From assembly GCF_030411955.1 (NCBI RefSeq), contig NZ_JASNRA010000003.1:186001-250000 (forward strand): a stretch of 64,000 bases of DNA. Reading direction: 5' to 3'. Made by a program: the position numbers and the translations under genes. Of this stretch, positions 59,901 through 64,000 are shown piece by piece; within the stretch, counting starts at the first letter, position 1, and the number at the start of each line of letters is the position of its first letter. The DNA comes from Massilia sp. YIM B02443. GTDB lineage: Bacteria; Pseudomonadota; Gammaproteobacteria; Burkholderiales; Burkholderiaceae_D. Below the pieces are notes generated by a model. That model was not told the DNA's origin and did not search any database. It saw only the letters and a program-made list of their open reading frames with translations.

Positions 59901-62000
59901 ATGGCGGGGCAAATCTCTACCTCACTCTTACTGGCGGTGCCGCTGGCGCCGCTGGCAGGCTCGGCGATCGCCGGCCTGCTCGGCACCAAGTTCCTGGGCA
60001 ATGTGGTCGGCCGCAAGGTGTCGCATACGGCGACCATCCTGGGCGTCGCGATCGCGCTGGTGATCTCGGTCATGACCCTGATGGCCACCCTGGACGGCTT
60101 CAAACTGAATGAAGACATCTACACCTGGATGACGATCGGCACGCTGAAGATGGCGGTCGGCTTCCAGATCGACACCCTGACCGCGATGATGATGTGCGTC
60201 GTCACGTCGGTGTCGCTGATGGTGCACATCTACACGATCGGCTACATGGCGGAAGACGACGGGTACAACCGCTTCTTCTCGTACATCTCGCTGTTCACGT
60301 TCGCGATGCTGATGCTGGTCATGTCCAACAACTTCCTGCAGCTGTTCTTCGGCTGGGAAGCGGTGGGCCTGGTCTCGTACCTCCTGATCGGCTTCTGGTA
60401 CACCCGTCCGACCGCGATCTTCGCCAACATGAAGGCCTTCCTGGTCAACCGCGTCGGCGACTTCGGCTTCATCCTCGGTATCGGCCTGCTGCTGGCCGCG
60501 TCCGGTTCGATGCAGTACACCGAAGTGTTCGCGCAAGCCGACCAGCTGGCGCAAATGACCGTGCCCGGCACCGACTGGCCGCTGCTGACCGCCGCCTGCA
60601 TCTGCCTGTTCATCGGCGCGATGGGCAAGTCGGCGCAGTTCCCGCTGCACGTCTGGCTGCCGGACTCGATGGAAGGCCCGACCCCGATCTCGGCACTGAT
60701 CCACGCCGCAACGATGGTTACCGCCGGCATCTTCATGGTGTCGCGCATGTCGCCACTGTTCGAGCTGTCGGATGGCGCACTGAGCTTCATCATCGTCATC
60801 GGTTCGATCACCGCGCTGTTCATGGGCTTCCTGGGCATCATCCAGAACGACATCAAGCGCGTCGTCGCTTACTCGACCCTGTCGCAGCTGGGCTACATGA
60901 CCGTAGCGCTGGGCGTGTCGGCCTACTCGGTCGCCGCCTTCCACCTGATGACCCACGCGTTCTTCAAGGCACTGCTGTTCCTCGGCGCCGGCTCGGTCAT
61001 CATCGGCATGCACCACGACCAGGACATGCGTAACATGGGCGGCCTGCGCAAGTACATGCCGATCACCTGGATCACCTCGCTGATCGGCTCGCTGGCCCTG
61101 ATCGGTACCCCATTGTTCTCGGGCTTCTACTCGAAGGACTCGATCATCGAGGCGGTGCACGCAAGCAATCTGCCGGGTGCCGGTTTCGCCAACTTCGCGG
61201 TGCTGGCCGGCGTGTTCGTCACGGCGTTCTACTCGTTCCGCATGTACTTCCTGGTGTTCCACGGTGAAGAGCGTTTCGGCAAGGCGCATGCCCATGATCA
61301 CCACGATGCGCACCACACCAAGGCCGCCCACGGCGACCCGCACGCGCTGCACGATTCGGATGCGCACCATGAGGAAGAGCACGACGACCACGGCCACCAC
61401 GGCCTGGCCCCGGGCCAGAAGCCGCACGAGTCGCCATGGGTCGTGACCCTGCCGCTGATCCTGCTGGCGATCCCGTCGGTCATCGTCGGCTACCTGGCCA
61501 TCGGTCCTATGCTGCACGGACACTTCTTCGACGGCGTCATCACCGTCAACCCGAGCCACCCGGCAATGGCCGAACTGGGCGAGATGTTCCACGGCGCCGG
61601 CGCCATGGCGCTGCACGGCCTGCAGACCGCACCGTTCTGGCTGGCACTGGCAGGCGTGGTTGCCGCGTATTACTGCTACATGATCAATCCACGCGTGCCG
61701 GCATGGTTCTACGCCAAGCTCAAGCCGCTGCACACCCTGCTGGACAACAAGTACTACATGGACGCGTTCAACCAGAAAGTCTTTGCCGGCGGCGCACTCG
61801 GCGTCGGCAAGGGCCTGTGGAACGTGGGCGACCGCGGCCTGATCGACGGCCTGATCGTCAACGGCAGCGCCAAGGTGGTGGCATGGTTCTCGACGGTCAC
61901 CAAGACCGCCCAGACCGGCTACATCTACCACTATGCGTTCGTGATGATCGCAGGCGTGCTGGCCGCCATGCTGTACTTCTTCCCGTTCTGGCGCGGTTAA
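59901..62000 (+). CDS. nuoL: NADH-quinone oxidoreductase subunit L
   Basis: This 699-residue antiporter-like proton-pumping subunit contains GWEAVGLVSYLLIGFW, FIGAMGKSAQFPLHVWLPDSMEGPTPISALIHAATMV and the C-terminal lateral helix region. Between helices, residues 463-501 form a His-rich soluble loop (15 His in 39 residues, with Asp and Glu) that E. coli NuoL lacks. Confidence 0.97.
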   Translation: MAGQISTSLLLAVPLAPLAGSAIAGLLGTKFLGNVVGRKVSHTATILGVAIALVISVMTLMATLDGFKLNEDIYTWMTIGTLKMAVGFQIDTLTAMMMCVVTSVSLMVHIYTIGYMAEDDGYNRFFSYISLFTFAMLMLVMSNNFLQLFFGWEAVGLVSYLLIGFWYTRPTAIFANMKAFLVNRVGDFGFILGIGLLLAASGSMQYTEVFAQADQLAQMTVPGTDWPLLTAACICLFIGAMGKSAQFPLHVWLPDSMEGPTPISALIHAATMVTAGIFMVSRMSPLFELSDGALSFIIVIGSITALFMGFLGIIQNDIKRVVAYSTLSQLGYMTVALGVSAYSVAAFHLMTHAFFKALLFLGAGSVIIGMHHDQDMRNMGGLRKYMPITWITSLIGSLALIGTPLFSGFYSKDSIIEAVHASNLPGAGFANFAVLAGVFVTAFYSFRMYFLVFHGEERFGKAHAHDHHDAHHTKAAHGDPHALHDSDAHHEEEHDDHGHHGLAPGQKPHESPWVVTLPLILLAIPSVIVGYLAIGPMLHGHFFDGVITVNPSHPAMAELGEMFHGAGAMALHGLQTAPFWLALAGVVAAYYCYMINPRVPAWFYAKLKPLHTLLDNKYYMDAFNQKVFAGGALGVGKGLWNVGDRGLIDGLIVNGSAKVVAWFSTVTKTAQTGYIYHYAFVMIAGVLAAMLYFFPFWRG

Positions 62001-62021
62001 TCAGAGGCAGAGACAAAAAAA

Positions 62022-63518
62022 ATGACGCAGTTATCCACTTTTCCACCGTACCTGAGCCTGGCGATCTGGCTCCCGATCCTGTTCGGCGTGCTGGTCCTGG
62101 CCGTCGGCCGCGACAAGAACGCCGGCATGGTCCGCATGCTGTCGCTCGTCGGCGCGGTCGTCAGCCTGCTGCCGACGATCCCGCTGATCACGAATTTCGA
62201 CAACGCCGCCCACGGCATGCAGTTCTTCGAACAGGCAGCCTGGATCGAACGCTTCAACATCTTCTACCGCCTCGGCGTGGACGGCCTGTCGCTGTGGTTC
62301 GTGCCGCTGACCGCCTTCATCACCATCATCGTGGTGGCGGCGGCGTGGCAGGTGATTGAGGAACGTGTCGCCCAGTACATGGGTTCGTTCCTGATCCTGT
62401 CGGGCCTGATGATCGGCGTGTTCGTCGCCCTCGACGGCCTGCTGTTCTACTTCTTCTTCGAAGCCACCCTGATCCCGATGTTCATCATCATCGGCGTGTT
62501 CGGCGGCCCGAACCGTGTGTACGCGGCCTTTAAATTCTTCCTGTACACGTTCTTCGGTTCGCTGCTGACCCTGGTCGCGATCGTCTACCTGTACAACAAG
62601 TCGGGCTCGTTCAACATCCTCGACTGGCACAACCAGCCGCTGACGATGAAAGAACAGATCCTGATCTTCATCGCCTTCTTCATGGCCTTCGCCGTGAAAG
62701 TGCCGATGTGGCCGGTGCACACCTGGCTGCCGGATGCCCACGTCGAAGCGCCGACCGGCGGCTCGGTGGTGCTGGCCGCGATCATGCTGAAGCTGGGCGC
62801 TTATGGCTTCCTGCGTTTCTCGCTGCCGATCGCCCCGGACGCCAGCCAGTACCTGGCCCCGGTGGTCATCGTGCTTTCCTTGATTGCCGTCATCTACATC
62901 GGCCTGGTGGCCCTGGTGCAGAAGGACATGAAGAAACTGGTCGCCTACTCGTCGATCGCGCACATGGGCTTCGTGACCCTGGGCTTCTTCATGTTCAACG
63001 ACCTGGGCGTGCAGGGCGGCCTGATGCAGTCGATCTCGCACGGCTTCGTGTCGGGCGCGATGTTCCTGTGCATCGGCGTGCTGTACGACCGAGTGCACTC
63101 GCGTGAAATCGCCGCCTACGGCGGTGTGGTCAACACCATGCCGAAGTTCGCCGCCTTTGCCGTGCTGTTCTCGATGGCCAACGCCGGCCTGCCCGCCACC
63201 TCGGGCTTCATCGGCGAATTCATGGTCATCCTGGGCGCGGTCGAGTTCAACTTCTGGACCGGCGTTGCCTCGGGCACCGCGCTGATCCTGGGCGCCGCCT
63301 ACTCGCTGTGGATGGTCAAGCGCGTCATCTTCGGACCGGTCGCCAACAAGCACGTCGCCGAACTGACCGACCTGAACGGCCGTGAGTTCGCCATCCTGTC
63401 GGTGCTGGCGATCGCCACGCTGCTGATGGGCCTGTACCCGGCGCCGATCGCCGAAACGCTGCAGGTGTCGGTCACCGACCTCCTGCAACACGTCGCAGTC
63501 AGCAAAGTGCCTCAATAA
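62022..63518 (+). CDS. nuoM: NADH-quinone oxidoreductase subunit M
   Basis: This 498-residue antiporter-like subunit has the conserved FFEATLIPMFIIIGVFGG, AFAVKVPMWPVHTWLPDAHVEAPTGGSVVLA and LVAYSSIAHMGFV. The gap to nuoL is 21 bp and to nuoN 6 bp. Confidence 0.97.
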   Translation: MTQLSTFPPYLSLAIWLPILFGVLVLAVGRDKNAGMVRMLSLVGAVVSLLPTIPLITNFDNAAHGMQFFEQAAWIERFNIFYRLGVDGLSLWFVPLTAFITIIVVAAAWQVIEERVAQYMGSFLILSGLMIGVFVALDGLLFYFFFEATLIPMFIIIGVFGGPNRVYAAFKFFLYTFFGSLLTLVAIVYLYNKSGSFNILDWHNQPLTMKEQILIFIAFFMAFAVKVPMWPVHTWLPDAHVEAPTGGSVVLAAIMLKLGAYGFLRFSLPIAPDASQYLAPVVIVLSLIAVIYIGLVALVQKDMKKLVAYSSIAHMGFVTLGFFMFNDLGVQGGLMQSISHGFVSGAMFLCIGVLYDRVHSREIAAYGGVVNTMPKFAAFAVLFSMANAGLPATSGFIGEFMVILGAVEFNFWTGVASGTALILGAAYSLWMVKRVIFGPVANKHVAELTDLNGREFAILSVLAIATLLMGLYPAPIAETLQVSVTDLLQHVAVSKVPQ

Positions 63519-63524
63519 ACTGCC

Positions 63525-64000
63525 ATGAATGAAATGAACTCCACATTGCTCGCGGCCACCGACACCAACCTGGTGCCGGTGTACGCCGAAATCTTCCTGC
63601 TGATCGCGGCTTCCGCGATCCTGCTGATCGACATGTTCCTGAAAGAGGGCAAGCGCAACCTGACCTATGGCCTGTCGCTGCTGGCCATCGGCGGCTGCGC
63701 CGCGTTCTCGTTCGTCGACTTCAGCGCCGGCAGCACGGTCTACACGTTCAACCACATGTACGTGTCGGACCCGATGTCGAACCTGCTCAAGCTGTTTACT
63801 TACCTGGCCACGGCCATGACCATCGTCTACTCGCGCCAGTACGCCGGCGAGCGCGGCATGATGTCGGGCAACCTGGGCGGCGAGTTCTACGTGCTGGCCC
63901 TGTTCTCGATGCTGGGCCAGATGATCATGATCTCGGGTAACAGCATGCTGTCGCTGTACCTGGGTCTGGAACTGATGTCGCTGTCGCTGTACGCGCTGGT
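63525..64000 (+). CDS. nuoN: NADH-quinone oxidoreductase subunit N, 5' part
   Basis: The ATG at 63525, 6 bp after the nuoM stop, opens a frame that runs off the window end; 158 residues are visible. The helices and the segment ISGNSMLSLYLGLELMSLSLYAL match NuoN, the third antiporter-like subunit. The 3' part is outside the window. Confidence 0.93.
   Translation, partial: MNEMNSTLLAATDTNLVPVYAEIFLLIAASAILLIDMFLKEGKRNLTYGLSLLAIGGCAAFSFVDFSAGSTVYTFNHMYVSDPMSNLLKLFTYLATAMTIVYSRQYAGERGMMSGNLGGEFYVLALFSMLGQMIMISGNSMLSLYLGLELMSLSLYAL

Noticed and set aside
59928-61931. Long minus-strand open frame opposite nuoL
   Set aside because: Antisense shadow of a conserved Complex I gene.

Overview
The window (about 65% GC over most of its length by eye) reads as chromosomal DNA of a betaproteobacterium. 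The best guess is Oxalobacteraceae, close to Massilia, Duganella or Telluria. This rests on protein flavour and on backbone gene order (ilvN-ilvC, pssA, rpsO-pnp, then qor-tpiA-secG-tRNA-Leu-nuoA to nuoN); no database search was possible.

Layout. (1) 0-7.9 kb is housekeeping backbone: the 3' end of ilvN, ilvC, a SIMPL-domain periplasmic protein, pssA, a lipoprotein alpha/beta hydrolase, a BamE-like lipoprotein, rpsO and pnp. A 30-bp near-perfect inverted repeat lies behind ilvC. (2) 8.1-18.2 kb is a type VI secretion cargo cluster: VgrG, a DUF4123 adaptor, a 1089-residue VasX-like membrane-active effector candidate, and two related membrane proteins that are candidate immunity proteins. From about 12 kb the DNA is visibly AT-richer. 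Two decayed pieces of czcI lie between the two immunity candidates. (3) 18.4-24.4 kb is czcI-czcC-czcB-czcA heavy-metal efflux. (4) 24.6-27.8 kb encodes a five-PAS hybrid histidine kinase. (5) 28.0-34.0 kb is a stressosome-type module: RsbR, RsbS, RsbT, an ATPase plus PP2C phosphatase, a histidine kinase and a REC-PAS-HK-REC hybrid. All genes after RsbR-RsbS overlap, and no sigma factor is present. (6) 34.0-37.5 kb holds modABC and a divergent modE, with a ModE-type palindrome between them. (7) 37.5-47.2 kb is mixed: an NTF2-like protein, an SDR remnant, an orphan PAAR protein, a pair of M16 peptidase-family proteins, a GIN-domain protein, a Sel1-repeat protein, an SGNH hydrolase, an SRPBCC-like protein, a GIY-YIG-like protein and MYG1. 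(8) 47.3-64 kb returns to backbone: quinone oxidoreductase, tpiA, secG, tRNA-Leu(GAG) and the Complex I operon nuoA to nuoN, with nuoN cut by the window end.

In many betaproteobacteria rpsO-pnp lies close to qor-tpiA-secG-nuo. Here roughly 39 kb of secretion, metal, stress-signalling and miscellaneous genes separates them, so this looks like a cargo locus in a conserved backbone. The least ordinary parts are the T6SS immunity/czcI recombination joints and the sigma-free stressosome operon wired to two kinases.
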